Counted from the stretch's first letter, positions 38,121-46,923 are shown. The stretch is DNA of 64,000 nt from Pontibacter russatus (GCF_009931655.1 NZ_CP047984.1:682001-746000), one strand, 5' to 3'. The notes: a model not told the origin generated them from the letters alone. Translations and numbers: made by a program.

Positions 38121-39414
38121 CGAGGAACTCGACAACCTGTTCAGGAAATCTGCCGAGCACCTGGACCCTCCTTTCGACCCGGAAGCCTGGAAGGCGATGG
38201 AACGGAAGCTGGATCAGGCAACGGTGCGCGCCCCCTGGTACAGGCGGTACTGGCCGCTCGGGCTGCTGTTACTCCTGCTGGCGCCGCTTCTGGTATTACA
38301 ACTGAAAGATGATTCCGTTACGCCTGCCCAAAACGAAACCGCTGCTGTGGCCCCCGAAACGCCACAGGCTGCAGCCATCGCCCCGCAAGAGCAACCGGCG
38401 CATGTGGCTGAAAATCCGGAAGTGGCAGGTGCTGGTACGGAGCAACCAAGAGCAGAGGCTGAAAAGTTAACAACGGCCGCTTCTGCTCCGGCAGTAAAAG
38501 CAAAGGCTGCAGTTGCGCCAGCTATATATGGCAGGCCACCGGCAGTATATCCGGTAGTATATGAGGAAACAGCCGTGATGCAGCCAGCAGAAAAGGAAGC
38601 AAAGCAACCGGCATATGCCTTACCGGCTACAGCAGGATATATAGCTGACACGGCTTATGCAGCAGCCTTGGAGGCTGGCAGCATAGCCGACACAGCAGCC
38701 GGGCCCTATATAGCGCAGCAGTCGCTTGCTGAGGCAATGGATAGTGCTGTATGGGAGAAGTCGACGCCCGCTGTAGCGGCAGACAGCAGTAAAGAAAAAA
38801 AAGCTTCACCCTTTTTCAGAAGCATCCGGGTTGCCCTGCTGGCTGCCCCCGACTTCACCACTGTCAGGTTTAAGAACCCGGATGCCGTGAGCGCGAATGC
38901 CGGGGTGGTGGTGGGCGTGCCGCTGACGGAGCGGCTGAGCCTGGTGACCGGCGTGGTATGGGCGAACAAGGTATATGGCGCCTCGCCCCAGGACTACAAC
39001 CCGCGCCCTGATTACTGGCAGGGACGGAAGCTGCCGGACGCCATTGACGCCCGCTGCCAGGTGCTGGACATCCCCCTGAACCTGGAGTACCGGCTGCTGC
39101 AGCGCAACAAAAGCACCCTGGCGGTGCAGGCGGGCCTGTCGAGCTATATCATGCTGGATGAAAAGTACACTTATATATATGGCAGTGGCTACGGCAAATA
39201 CGAAAAGGTATGGGAGGTACGGAACCAGAACCGGCACTGGTTTAAAGTGCAGAACATCAGCCTGAGCTACACGCACCACCTCACGCCCTCCCTGTTTGTC
39301 GGGGCGGAGCCCTTTGTGAAAATACCCTTGGCCGACATCGGGGCCGGACATGTGAAACTGACGAGCGCCGGCGTCTTCTTCACCGCAGGCTATACCCTGC
39401 CTCTGAGAAAGTAA
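38098..39414 (+). CDS. Anti-sigma-like protein fused to an outer-membrane beta-barrel domain
   Basis: 438 residues (a second ATG at 38113 is possible). Residues 1-48 are cytoplasmic, with DEELDNLFRKSAEHLDPPFDPEAWKAM (cited as LDNLFRKSAEHLDPPFDP), typical of the short anti-sigma heads in this phylum. One membrane helix at about 49-67 (LGLLLLLLAPLLVLQL). A long Ala/Pro/Glu-rich flexible stretch (about 70-230) follows, then a C-terminal beta-barrel-like part with alternating strands ending GYTLPLRK. It could link envelope state to the sigma factor. The arrangement is common in Bacteroidota; the signal is unknown. Confidence 0.75.
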   Translation: MSTNKMSDEELDNLFRKSAEHLDPPFDPEAWKAMERKLDQATVRAPWYRRYWPLGLLLLLLAPLLVLQLKDDSVTPAQNETAAVAPETPQAAAIAPQEQPAHVAENPEVAGAGTEQPRAEAEKLTTAASAPAVKAKAAVAPAIYGRPPAVYPVVYEETAVMQPAEKEAKQPAYALPATAGYIADTAYAAALEAGSIADTAAGPYIAQQSLAEAMDSAVWEKSTPAVAADSSKEKKASPFFRSIRVALLAAPDFTTVRFKNPDAVSANAGVVVGVPLTERLSLVTGVVWANKVYGASPQDYNPRPDYWQGRKLPDAIDARCQVLDIPLNLEYRLLQRNKSTLAVQAGLSSYIMLDEKYTYIYGSGYGKYEKVWEVRNQNRHWFKVQNISLSYTHHLTPSLFVGAEPFVKIPLADIGAGHVKLTSAGVFFTAGYTLPLRK

Positions 39415-39510
39415 CCCTACACATAGATACTTTACACTTGGTAACACAGCCTGCACTGTGCTAGAAGGCTTCTTTTTGCTGATTTTTTTGAAAACCTAAC
39501 CTCTATAACC

Positions 39511-39975
39511 ATGAAAAATCTACTGAAACACCACAACCTTTGGGTGGCCCTGCTGTTCGGGCTGCTCCTGCCGATCAGCAGCTGCGACGACGATGACGAC
39601 AAAGACATGGACCCGATGCTCAACGTGGTTGAGTTTGATGACATCGCTATCACCGGCGACCAGGAGGTGCCGGCGAACGAGTCAGAAGCGACGGGCACCT
39701 TCTCCGGCACTTACAACAAGGAAACCAACATCCTTTCTTATACCATCACCTATCAGGACATCACCCCAACCAACATGCACTTTCACAAGGGTGCGCCGGG
39801 CGTGAGCGGCGGCGTAGAAGTTCCCATCGGCGCTTCACCGTACTCAAGCCCCATCCAGGGGGAAACACCTGCACTCACAGAAGCCCAGGAGGCTGACCTG
39901 CTGGCTGGCCTGTGGTACGTGAACATACACAGCGCTGCCCTACCAGGCGGAGAAATCAGGGGGCAGGTAGAGTAA
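39511..39975 (+). CDS. CHRD-domain lipoprotein
   Basis: 154 residues. Signal peptide with lipobox PISSC (Cys about 25), then a run of Asp, then a CHRD domain from about residue 45: ITGDQEVPANESEATGTFSG, TPTNMHFHKGAPGVSGGV-type His motif (MHFHKGAPGVSGG) and the terminal NIHSAALPGGEIRGQ. CHRD domains were first described in chordin; in bacteria the role is unknown, though metal or copper-type binding by the His residues has been proposed. Third gene of the sigma-linked cluster. Confidence 0.88.
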   Translation: MKNLLKHHNLWVALLFGLLLPISSCDDDDDKDMDPMLNVVEFDDIAITGDQEVPANESEATGTFSGTYNKETNILSYTITYQDITPTNMHFHKGAPGVSGGVEVPIGASPYSSPIQGETPALTEAQEADLLAGLWYVNIHSAALPGGEIRGQVE

Positions 39976-40021
39976 CCCCGCTTGCCTCACACAATTGATA
40001 TATCCTATTTAGCCTACAGCC

Positions 40022-40405
40022 ATGAAAAGTGTACATATATATTCCTTCGTGATGGCAATTTTCCTGCTGTCGCTGGCGGCGGCCTGCACCAGCGACAGCG
40101 ACGAGGAGGTGACTCCCCAGCCGCAACCGCAGCAATGCAACACCGGGAATGTTGCCTTCGCCAGTACCGTGAAGCCCATCCTGTCGGCCAACTGCTACAG
40201 TTGCCACAGCACGGCCGTAGCCACCAACGGTATAATATTAGACACCTACGCCGGTGTGAAAAAGCAGGCCGACAACGGATCGCTGGTCGGGGCGATTTCG
40301 CACGCGGCTGGCTTTAAGCCCATGCCGCAGGGCGGAGCCAAACTGTCTGACTGCAACATCGCTAAGATTAAAAAATGGGTGGATGACGGCGCGAAAGACA
40401 ACTAA
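40022..40405 (+). CDS. Monohaem cytochrome c-like lipoprotein
   Basis: 127 residues. Lipobox LAAAC at about residue 22, acidic and Pro/Gln linker, then a c-type haem motif Cys58-Tyr-Ser-Cys61-His62 (NCYSCHST) and a likely distal Met101 in GFKPMPQGG. Two further Cys (39 and 111) may form a disulfide. Resembles the small cytochromes of the Planctomycete-type group. It would carry electrons at the outer face of a membrane, together with the CHRD, YceI and DUF5777 proteins. Confidence 0.8.
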   Translation: MKSVHIYSFVMAIFLLSLAAACTSDSDEEVTPQPQPQQCNTGNVAFASTVKPILSANCYSCHSTAVATNGIILDTYAGVKKQADNGSLVGAISHAAGFKPMPQGGAKLSDCNIAKIKKWVDDGAKDN

Positions 40406-40423
40406 CCCTAAACCGGCATGCAT

Positions 40424-40993
40424 ATGAAACCCTACCTGCTTCTGGCCCTGCTGTACCTGGCGCTGCTGCCTGGTGAAGTGGCGGCGCAAAACCGCTACTT
40501 CACCAAGACTGGCTATATCTGGTTCTTCTCCAGTGCCCCGATGGAGGACATTGAGGCCCATAACAAAAAGGTGGTTTCTTTCATAGACTTTGCCACCGGC
40601 GAGATGGCTTTCTCGGTTCCCATGAGAGAGTTTTCATTCCGTAAATCACTGATGCAGCAGCACTTCAACGAGAATTTCGTGGAGTCAGACAAATACCCGA
40701 AAGCCACCTTCAGCGGTAAATTCAACAACCCGCAGCAAGTGGACCTGACAAAAGACGCGCTATATAAGGTGCAGGTGGAGGGCGAGTTGACGATACACGG
40801 CGTGGAGAAAAAAGTGAGCGCCCCCGGCACGCTGGAAGTCAAAAACGGAAAGGTGCTGGGCAAGTCGGAGTTTGTGGTGGCACCAGCCGATTTCGACATC
40901 ACCATACCCCTGCTGGTGCGCGAGCACATTGCCAAGAAGGTGACTGTATATGTGGACCTGCTGTATCAACCTTATCCCGGAGACAACCCATGA
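40424..40993 (+). CDS. YceI family periplasmic protein
   Basis: 189 residues from ATG 40424 (a second ATG is 6 bp upstream). Signal peptide ending VAAQ, then a YceI lipocalin-like barrel: TGYIWFFSSAPMEDIEAHNKKV, FSVPMREFSFRKSLMQQHFNENF, YPKATFSGKF and LTIHGVEKKV (all short segments of the domain). YceI proteins bind polyisoprenoid-type lipids. Stop overlaps the next start (ATGA), so coupled with the DUF5777 gene. Confidence 0.88.
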   Translation: MKPYLLLALLYLALLPGEVAAQNRYFTKTGYIWFFSSAPMEDIEAHNKKVVSFIDFATGEMAFSVPMREFSFRKSLMQQHFNENFVESDKYPKATFSGKFNNPQQVDLTKDALYKVQVEGELTIHGVEKKVSAPGTLEVKNGKVLGKSEFVVAPADFDITIPLLVREHIAKKVTVYVDLLYQPYPGDNP

Positions 40994-41901
40994 CAAAGCA
41001 TCTAAAGTACCTGCTCTTCAGTTTATATATGGTGTTGCTGCCCCCCGCACTGCAGGCGCAGGACGACCTGCTGTCGCTAGCCGAGGCCGCTGACAGCTCG
41101 GACACCGGTAAGGTAACGGGCGCATTCAAAGCAACCCGGCTCGTGAACGGACACAGCGTGGAGACGAACGGGCAACAGGAGTTGCTGTTCCTTATATCGC
41201 ACCGCTTCGGCACCCTCAACAGCGGCGCCTACAACCTCTTCGGCCTCGACCAGGCCACCATCCGGCTGGCGTTGGAATATGGCATCACCGACAGGCTGAC
41301 GGCGGGTATCGGGCGCAGCTCGCTTGAAAAAACATACGACGGATTTCTGAAGTACAAGCTGCTACAGCAGCGCCAGGGAGCAGTGCCTGTTACCCTCACG
41401 TTGTTCTCCAGCGCGGCCATCAACACCCTCCGCAACGAGAACCCGGAGCGGGATGTCCCTTTCTCCTCGCGGCTTGCCTACACCAGCCAGCTGCTGGTGG
41501 CCCGGAAATTCAATGAGCGCCTGTCGCTGCAGCTGGCACCCTCCTGGGTACACCGGAACAGAGTCGCTACCCGTCAGGACGAAAACGAAGTGTTCGCGGT
41601 TGGGGCCGGGGGGCGGTTCAAGCTCACCAAACGCGTTTCTTTCAATGCGGAGTATTATTATGTGCTGCCCGGAGAAACGGCCGACGACTATATAAATTCC
41701 CTTTCCCTCGGCTTCGACATCGAAACCGGAGGCCATGTTTTCCAGCTCATCTTCACCAACGCGCAGGGCATGGTCGAGAAATTCTTCATTCCGCAGAACA
41801 CGGGCGTCTGGTCTGATGGCGACATCTACTTCGGCTTCAACATCTCCCGCGTCTTCAGCCTGAAAAAAGAGAAGGACCTGAAAAACGAGAAGGCTTGGTA
41901 A
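40990..41901 (+). CDS. DUF5777 outer-membrane beta-barrel protein
   Basis: 303 residues. Signal peptide ending LQAQ, then alternating strands typical of an outer membrane barrel: ATRLVNGHSVETNGQQELLFLISHRFG (cited as NGHSVETNGQQELLFLIS), ITDRLTAGIGRSS, and GGHVFQLIFTNAQGM near the end. Family DUF5777, function unknown. Last gene of the cluster, followed by a good terminator. Confidence 0.83.
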   Translation: MTKHLKYLLFSLYMVLLPPALQAQDDLLSLAEAADSSDTGKVTGAFKATRLVNGHSVETNGQQELLFLISHRFGTLNSGAYNLFGLDQATIRLALEYGITDRLTAGIGRSSLEKTYDGFLKYKLLQQRQGAVPVTLTLFSSAAINTLRNENPERDVPFSSRLAYTSQLLVARKFNERLSLQLAPSWVHRNRVATRQDENEVFAVGAGGRFKLTKRVSFNAEYYYVLPGETADDYINSLSLGFDIETGGHVFQLIFTNAQGMVEKFFIPQNTGVWSDGDIYFGFNISRVFSLKKEKDLKNEKAW

Positions 41902-41918
41902 AGCAGGGCAGAAATGAA

Positions 41919-41948
41919 AAAGCCACTTCTATATATAAAAGTGGCTTT
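41919..41948 (+). terminator. Terminator of the sigma/CHRD/YceI cluster
   Basis: AAAGCCACTT (41919-41928) and AAGTGGCTTT (41939-41948) form a perfect 10-bp stem with an A/T loop, 18 bp after the DUF5777 stop. Confidence 0.8.
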
Positions 41949-42015
41949 GCATAGCTTTAACATATCGGATGTATATATTAGGTGAGCAAGGCGCAGCCGC
42001 AGCTTTGCTTACCCG

Positions 42016-42561
42016 CTATTCACTAATTTTTCCTTCATGGTCTAAGTCAAGTTTTCCAATGTTATCTTTGATAATTGGTTCTTTGTCAAAGGTCACGGGA
42101 ATATTATATGGCTTACCCAATAAATTTGTCCCTTTGTGAAATTTATTATTGCTGATTGTTACTTCGTTTTCATACCAACAGTCAAAGAAGTTTACAAAGT
42201 CTTTGAAGTCGTTGTTGGTTATGATTACAGGATTTCCTGTCTTGTTATGTCCGCCTGCTTGAAAGTCCAAGTTATTGTCAAAAGTGCAATTGTCAACTGT
42301 CAGTCCGCCTGAAAAGTAAGTGAAAACGAATTGGCATTTTTTGAAATGACAGTTTATAAGTCTTACAGGTTGGTCAAACTGCGTTACACTACCTGAAAAG
42401 TATTCAATAATACAGTTCTCAAAAACAACTTCTTTGTCCCAAGTGTCTGACGTTTCAATTTTTAGTTCACCGTCAACATAAAAATCAGTCAGAGGTCGTC
42501 CGTCTTTTAGCAAGTCAGTCGCTCTTTCTGTCGTTATGTTAAGTTTCGGTTGTGTCGTCAT
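42016..42561 (-). CDS. A+T-rich orphan protein with beta-helix-like repeats
   Basis: 181 residues, no signal. The middle has repeating units of the form (V/I)xNCxFxx (ENCIIEYFSG, INCHFKKCQF, DNCTFDNNLDF, NNDFKDFVNFF), like pentapeptide or right-handed beta-helix proteins. A+T content is much higher than in neighbours, suggesting transfer. GTTAGCGG lies 9-10 bp before the ATG (42571-42578 on the minus strand), like the boundary of a cassette, and a small stem follows the stop. Function unknown. Confidence 0.6.
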   Translation of the reverse strand: MTTQPKLNITTERATDLLKDGRPLTDFYVDGELKIETSDTWDKEVVFENCIIEYFSGSVTQFDQPVRLINCHFKKCQFVFTYFSGGLTVDNCTFDNNLDFQAGGHNKTGNPVIITNNDFKDFVNFFDCWYENEVTISNNKFHKGTNLLGKPYNIPVTFDKEPIIKDNIGKLDLDHEGKISE

Positions 42562-42667
42562 ATTATTACCGCTAACTCATATATAGAAGTGGCTTTTCTG
42601 TAGCAGATATATACAGATATATGAATTTGTGCCTCGGTGCCTTCATATATACCCGCCACAACCTTCA

Positions 42668-42850
42668 TTACTTCTTTTTCTTCCGAATCGCCCCGTACAG
42701 CACCGGGCTGAAGAAGCGCAGGTTTTCAAGAATACTGGTCATGCTGTAAAACTTCTCCGGGTCTATCTCCGGGTTCTCGGCCATGGCTTCTACCAGGGCA
42801 TCGAGGGTGCCTGTGAATTTGTCGTCAAACTCTGCTTTTGTCATTTCCAT
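42668..42850 (-). CDS. Small hypothetical protein
   Basis: 60 residues from the ATG at 42850 (42844 is also possible): MEMTKAEFDDKFTGTLDALV, PEIDPEKFYSMTSILENL, with a KKKK tail. Native codon style. Mostly helical; family not recognised. Single gene. Confidence 0.55.
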   Translation of the reverse strand: MEMTKAEFDDKFTGTLDALVEAMAENPEIDPEKFYSMTSILENLRFFSPVLYGAIRKKKK

Positions 42851-43031
42851 ATATCGTGAGGCACATCGCCAATCAGCTAACCAATGCTGCAAAAATAAAA
42901 TTTCATATCAGGCAGCAGTTGCCGGAATGTTACTTAAAAACTGTGGGAGCTGTCAGATTAAAGGGCAACCGGGACAGCGTGCCATCCCACCGCAGGAATA
43001 GCTAAATTGCGGGCTGAATAAATAAAACGGC

Positions 43032-43490
43032 ATGAAAGACGAACAGCACACCCGGGACAAGGACGCCATCCAACACCTGTACGACAACATACTGCCGATG
43101 CTGGCAACCCGCATCCACGGCAACCTCACCGAAATCACGCCCCTCTTCCACGACTTCGGGCTGGAGCGCGTGGTGGATGTCTGGACGAAGTCTCCGGATG
43201 CGGATGAGGACACGCCCATCGGCATCGAGAACGGGAACGTGCAGCTCATGGGCCTGAAGCTGCGGCTCGAGGGGTTCCAAAGCGCTGCCGCCCCTCCTTT
43301 TAACATCACCAAAGACCTCCTTTTTATATTAGGCCACAGCACCTACGAAGTAGGTCCTGACAAGAATACTATATGGGTTGAGAAGCGCTATTTTGAGAAA
43401 TGGGCGGAGACCGAAACAGCAGAATCCGCGCAACGGTGGTGTGATGACCTGGTGGAGGAAATCACCCGGCGCCTCGAGAGCCTTACCTAA
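43032..43490 (+). CDS. Hypothetical cytoplasmic protein
   Basis: 152 residues without signal or membrane helix. Helical N-terminus (IQHLYDNILPMLATRIHG), middle GLERVVDVWTKSPDADEDTP, and an acidic C-terminal helix. Native composition. Family not recognised. Its stop is 7 bp from the end of the convergent GlxA-type regulator. Confidence 0.6.
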   Translation: MKDEQHTRDKDAIQHLYDNILPMLATRIHGNLTEITPLFHDFGLERVVDVWTKSPDADEDTPIGIENGNVQLMGLKLRLEGFQSAAAPPFNITKDLLFILGHSTYEVGPDKNTIWVEKRYFEKWAETETAESAQRWCDDLVEEITRRLESLT

Positions 43491-43496
43491 AATTCA

Positions 43497-44480
43497 TCAG
43501 GCGACCAGGCTGACCGTGCGGTTATACTTGTTGCGGTACTGCAGCGGAGACAAACCCGTGATGCGTTTAAAGGTCGTCCGGAAAGCCTTGGTGTCGGTGT
43601 AGCCGATGTTGTACATCACCTCGTTCACGTTATCGGAGGATGATTCCAGGCGCTGCTTGGCCGCCTCGATTTTCACCCGCTGTATGTATTCCGCCACCGT
43701 GTTGGAGGTTGCCTTCTTGAACCGACGCTCCAGGTTCCTTCGTCCCAGGGCGAGCATGTCTGCCAGCTCATCGACGGTGATTTTATCCTGAAAATTGCGC
43801 TCGATGAACTCCTGTGCCTTTTTTATCGCCTCATCCCCGTGCGACTTCTGCCCTGTGAATATTACGAACGGCGACTGGCTGCGGCGCTCCATCTCAATCT
43901 GGAATGCCTTCGACATGAACACGGCCACATCGCGCCCGGCGTATTTCTCGATGAGGTATAGAATCAGGTTGAGGTAAGAGAAGGCGCCGCCACTGGAGTA
44001 GATTCCCTGCTCGTCCGTGATGATTTTGTCCTCCATCAGGTTTACTTCCGGAAACATGCGCCGGAAGTCGTTGGCGGCCATCCAGTGCGTGGCGCACTTC
44101 TTTCCGTTTATCAGCCCGGTGGAAGCCAGCAAAAACGCGCCCACGCACAGGCTGGCTACCTCCGCCCCAGCCTCATGCTGCCTTAAAATCCAGGGAACAA
44201 AGGCTTTGTTATCCGCCAGCACCCGCGCCATATCCCCATCCAGGGCGGGGATGACAACCAGGTCTGTTTTCTGAATGTCTTTGGTTTGCGCCTCGGTGTA
44301 AACCGTATACCTCCCGCCGCACACCGCCACCTCTTCCGTCAGGCCCACCAGCTGCACCTGGAACATAGCCGGCCTGCCGATGCTGCCCATAAACTTGTTT
44401 ACCTCCGTAAAAACCTGGCGCGGCCCCTCCACGCTCCCTAAAATAGCGCCTTTGGGTACCAGAATCGAGATATGTTTCAT
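43497..44480 (-). CDS. GlxA-type transcriptional regulator (DJ-1/PfpI + AraC)
   Basis: 327 residues. Residues about 1-190 are a DJ-1/PfpI-like domain (VVIPALDGDMARV, VASLCVGAFLLASTGLINGKKCATHW cited as SLCVGAFLLASTGLING, with the nucleophile-elbow Cys). Residues about 215-320 are an AraC HTH domain: IERNFQDKITVDELADMLALGRRNLERRFKK (cited as DELADMLALGRRNLERRF) and MYNIGYTDTKAFRTTFKRITGLSP (cited as AFRTTFKRITGLSP). Ligand unknown. The target may be the SRPBCC-type gene now decayed next to it. Confidence 0.9.
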   Translation of the reverse strand: MKHISILVPKGAILGSVEGPRQVFTEVNKFMGSIGRPAMFQVQLVGLTEEVAVCGGRYTVYTEAQTKDIQKTDLVVIPALDGDMARVLADNKAFVPWILRQHEAGAEVASLCVGAFLLASTGLINGKKCATHWMAANDFRRMFPEVNLMEDKIITDEQGIYSSGGAFSYLNLILYLIEKYAGRDVAVFMSKAFQIEMERRSQSPFVIFTGQKSHGDEAIKKAQEFIERNFQDKITVDELADMLALGRRNLERRFKKATSNTVAEYIQRVKIEAAKQRLESSSDNVNEVMYNIGYTDTKAFRTTFKRITGLSPLQYRNKYNRTVSLVA

Positions 44481-44730
44481 ATGCCTTGATGTTTATGTTA
44501 CCGCATTCAATTCCTGTAAAAGACTCCACCATACTCCCTATATATACCTGGCCCCCCTCCCACACCTCCAACCCGCTGGCTTCGCAGGAATTTTATTTTG
44601 AGAATACAAGATACGTTTTTGTCGCAACCAGCCCTATATATTGCCGGGATAAACCCGCTCTGTTTCGTATGAATACCCTAAGTTTGCAACATCAGCCGCT
44701 ACGGAAAATAAGACCGGAAGCGCAGCGCAG

Positions 44731-44817
44731 GAGCTCGTCATCACCCATGTAAACGATGCGCCACGGGAACTTGTATTCAAGGTATGAACCGAGGCTGACC
44801 GGCTGGCGCAGTGATGG
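44731..44817 (+). pseudogene. Decayed SRPBCC/AHSA1-type gene
   Basis: The frame reads ELVITHVNDAPRELVFKV, TGA, TEADRLAQ, TGA, W. This matches the start of AHSA1/Aha1-like domains (…RVFDAPRELVFKAWTEPE…LAQWWGP), in which both stop positions are Trp: TGG has become TGA at 44785 and 44812. A shift of frame after that gives GPPRFMSPVDNDGSG to about 44870. A TAAGTTTG promoter box survives at 44679-44686. The gene is dead. The rest of 44481-45138 has no recognisable gene. Confidence 0.65.
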
Positions 44818-45138
44818 GTCCGCCTCGGTTCATGTCTCCAGTTGATAATGATGGCAGCGGACGCACTGGACTCGGTGGGGCAGCAGCAGCCTGTTGGCAA
44901 CAATTTCTCATTACCCGTAAATGCGGAGAGTAAAGAAGAAGCCGACAGGTGCTACAGCGGTCGTGCAGGAAGCGGAGGTAGCTGATGTGCTATAAAAGTT
45001 TAACCTGTCCATCCATAAATCCTGCAAATCCTGATTCTGATGATGTCGGTAACGATTGGACAGATCGCGGCGCCGAATCCCTTATTACCCAGACTGGCAA
45101 CAGGCTTTGTTAAAAGATTACATACAGCTTGCGCATAT

Positions 45139-46533
45139 ATGATTCGCATCAAAGACTTCCTCCGCCTCATATCGCTTGCCGTTAAAGGCAGGGAAGAGGA
45201 TTACACCACCCTCAGTATCCGGAAGAGCATTGTGCTGCTGGCCATTCCCATGATTCTGGAGATGTTGATGGAGTCTTTGTTCGCCGTGGTCGATATCTTT
45301 TTTGTCGGGAGGCTTGGCCCGAGCGCCATCGCAACGGTCGGGCTCACCGAGTCGGTGCTGATGATTATATATGCCGTGGGCATGGGCATCAGCATCGCAG
45401 GCACCGCCCTTGTGTCGCGCAGGTTCGGCGAGAAAAACTATCAGAAAGCGGGAAGCATCACTTATCAACTGATGGTGACGGGCCTGGTGCTGGCCCTGCT
45501 GACCGGCGGCGTTGCCACATACTTTGCGGGTGAGATACTGGCCCTGATGGGCGCCGCCCCTGACGTGGTTGCCGGTGGCATCGGCTACGCCAGGGTAATT
45601 TTTGTGGGGAGCGTTGCCATTATCATGCTTTTTCTCATCAACGGTGCCTTTCGGGGTGCCGGGCAGCCGCACCTGGCCATGCGCGCCCTTTGGATAGCCA
45701 ATGGGGCAAACATCATCCTCGACCCTGTCCTGATTTTCGGTATAGGTTTTATACCCGCTTTGGGGCTGGAGGGCGCCGCCTGGGCCACTACGGCCGGGCG
45801 CAGCCTGGGGGTGGTGTACCAACTCTACCACCTGTTCAATGGCAAACACCTGCTAAAGATTTCGCGCGAGAACATGGTGGTAAGCTTCGCCGTTATCGCG
45901 CGGATTCTGAAAGTGTCTTCAGGGGGCATGGGGCAGTACCTGATCGACTCAGCCAGCTGGATTTTCCTGACGCGGATCATCGCTGAGTTTGGGAGCAACG
46001 CCCTCGCGGGATACACCATCGCATTCCGCATCATTGTGTTCACGCTGCTGCCAGCCTGGGGATTGTCTTCGGCGGCAGCCACCCTGGTAGGGCAAAACCT
46101 GGGGGCGCAAAAGGCCAGGCGGGCAGAGCTGGCCGTGTGGCTGACGGCGCGCTACAATGTTATTTTCATGGCCGCCGTCACGCTCAGTTTCCTGCTTTTC
46201 GGAGAGCACCTCTCCGCCATTTTCACCTCAGAGCCAGAAGTTATCCGCATCGCCTCCGAAGCGCTCGGCATCATCACGCTGGGCTATATCTTCTTCGGGC
46301 TGGGCATGGTGATGGTGCAGGCCTTCAACGGCGCCGGGGACACCCGCACACCCGCCATCATCAACGTGGTGGTGCTGTGGCTCATCGAGATTCCGCTTGC
46401 CTACCTGCTGGCTGTCTCGCTCGGCTTTGCCGCCACGGGCATTTTCATCGCCATTGCCATCTGTCACTCCCTGCACGCGCTTGTCAGCTGGTGGCTGTTC
46501 CGAAAGGGAAAGTGGAAAAAAGTAAAGGTCTGA
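45139..46533 (+). CDS. MATE family efflux transporter
   Basis: 464 residues from the ATG at 45139 (MIRIKDFLRL); the upstream open part lacks sense. Twelve membrane helices in two MatE halves: SIVLLAIPMILEMLMESLF, VDIFFVGRLGPSAIATVGLTE (cited as FFVGRLGPSAIATVG), and the second half with GYTIAFRIIVFTLLPAWGLSSAAATLVGQNLGA (cited as LSSAAATLVGQNLGA) and VQAFNGAGDTRTP. Na+- or H+-driven export of drugs or metabolites at the inner membrane. Single gene. Confidence 0.92.
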   Translation: MIRIKDFLRLISLAVKGREEDYTTLSIRKSIVLLAIPMILEMLMESLFAVVDIFFVGRLGPSAIATVGLTESVLMIIYAVGMGISIAGTALVSRRFGEKNYQKAGSITYQLMVTGLVLALLTGGVATYFAGEILALMGAAPDVVAGGIGYARVIFVGSVAIIMLFLINGAFRGAGQPHLAMRALWIANGANIILDPVLIFGIGFIPALGLEGAAWATTAGRSLGVVYQLYHLFNGKHLLKISRENMVVSFAVIARILKVSSGGMGQYLIDSASWIFLTRIIAEFGSNALAGYTIAFRIIVFTLLPAWGLSSAAATLVGQNLGAQKARRAELAVWLTARYNVIFMAAVTLSFLLFGEHLSAIFTSEPEVIRIASEALGIITLGYIFFGLGMVMVQAFNGAGDTRTPAIINVVVLWLIEIPLAYLLAVSLGFAATGIFIAIAICHSLHALVSWWLFRKGKWKKVKV

Positions 46534-46585
46534 TTTTATATCCGGTTTTATATATGTTTAATGGCACGGAGTGAGAACTCTTCCA

Positions 46586-46714
46586 GTTTTCCCTTGAAGC
46601 GTCTCGAGAGTTACCGGCGCCGCGGGAGCGGCAGCCGTCTTGACAAGGGGCCCCAACCCCTGGCAGGAAACGAAATAGAGGGCCCCTACCCCCAGCAGCG
46701 CTTCAAGGGAAAAC
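46586..46714. repeat. 129-bp inverted-repeat element
   Basis: 16-bp perfect terminal arms GTTTTCCCTTGAAGCG (46586-46601) and complement (46699-46714). Inside are GGGGCCCC (46646-46653) and GGCCCC (46681-46686), and just outside a short CTCTCGG…GAG hairpin. It fills much of the 390-bp gap between the MATE gene and the response regulator, where no gene is convincing. It could be a MITE or a structured RNA. Confidence 0.6.
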
Positions 46715-46923
46715 GAGGCCTCTCGGCCTGAGAGCACATATCCAGCTATGGAACTTAGAGGAAGTTGGTCCTGTGGGATAAACAGCAACAGGAAGTATAA
46801 GCAGAATAAGGCAAGAGTTTACTTAAGCCTTAATTTATATAGGCAAAAGCATAAGCCCCCTCTCCTCACACATCAGAATTACTTCAGATTTGCCATATAT
46901 CTTGCGGCTTCGTATCTGGATAT

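Noticed and set aside
46558-46788. 76-codon minus-strand frame across the 129-bp inverted repeat
   Set aside because: Open frame follows from the symmetrical GC-rich repeat; no family features and no promoter.
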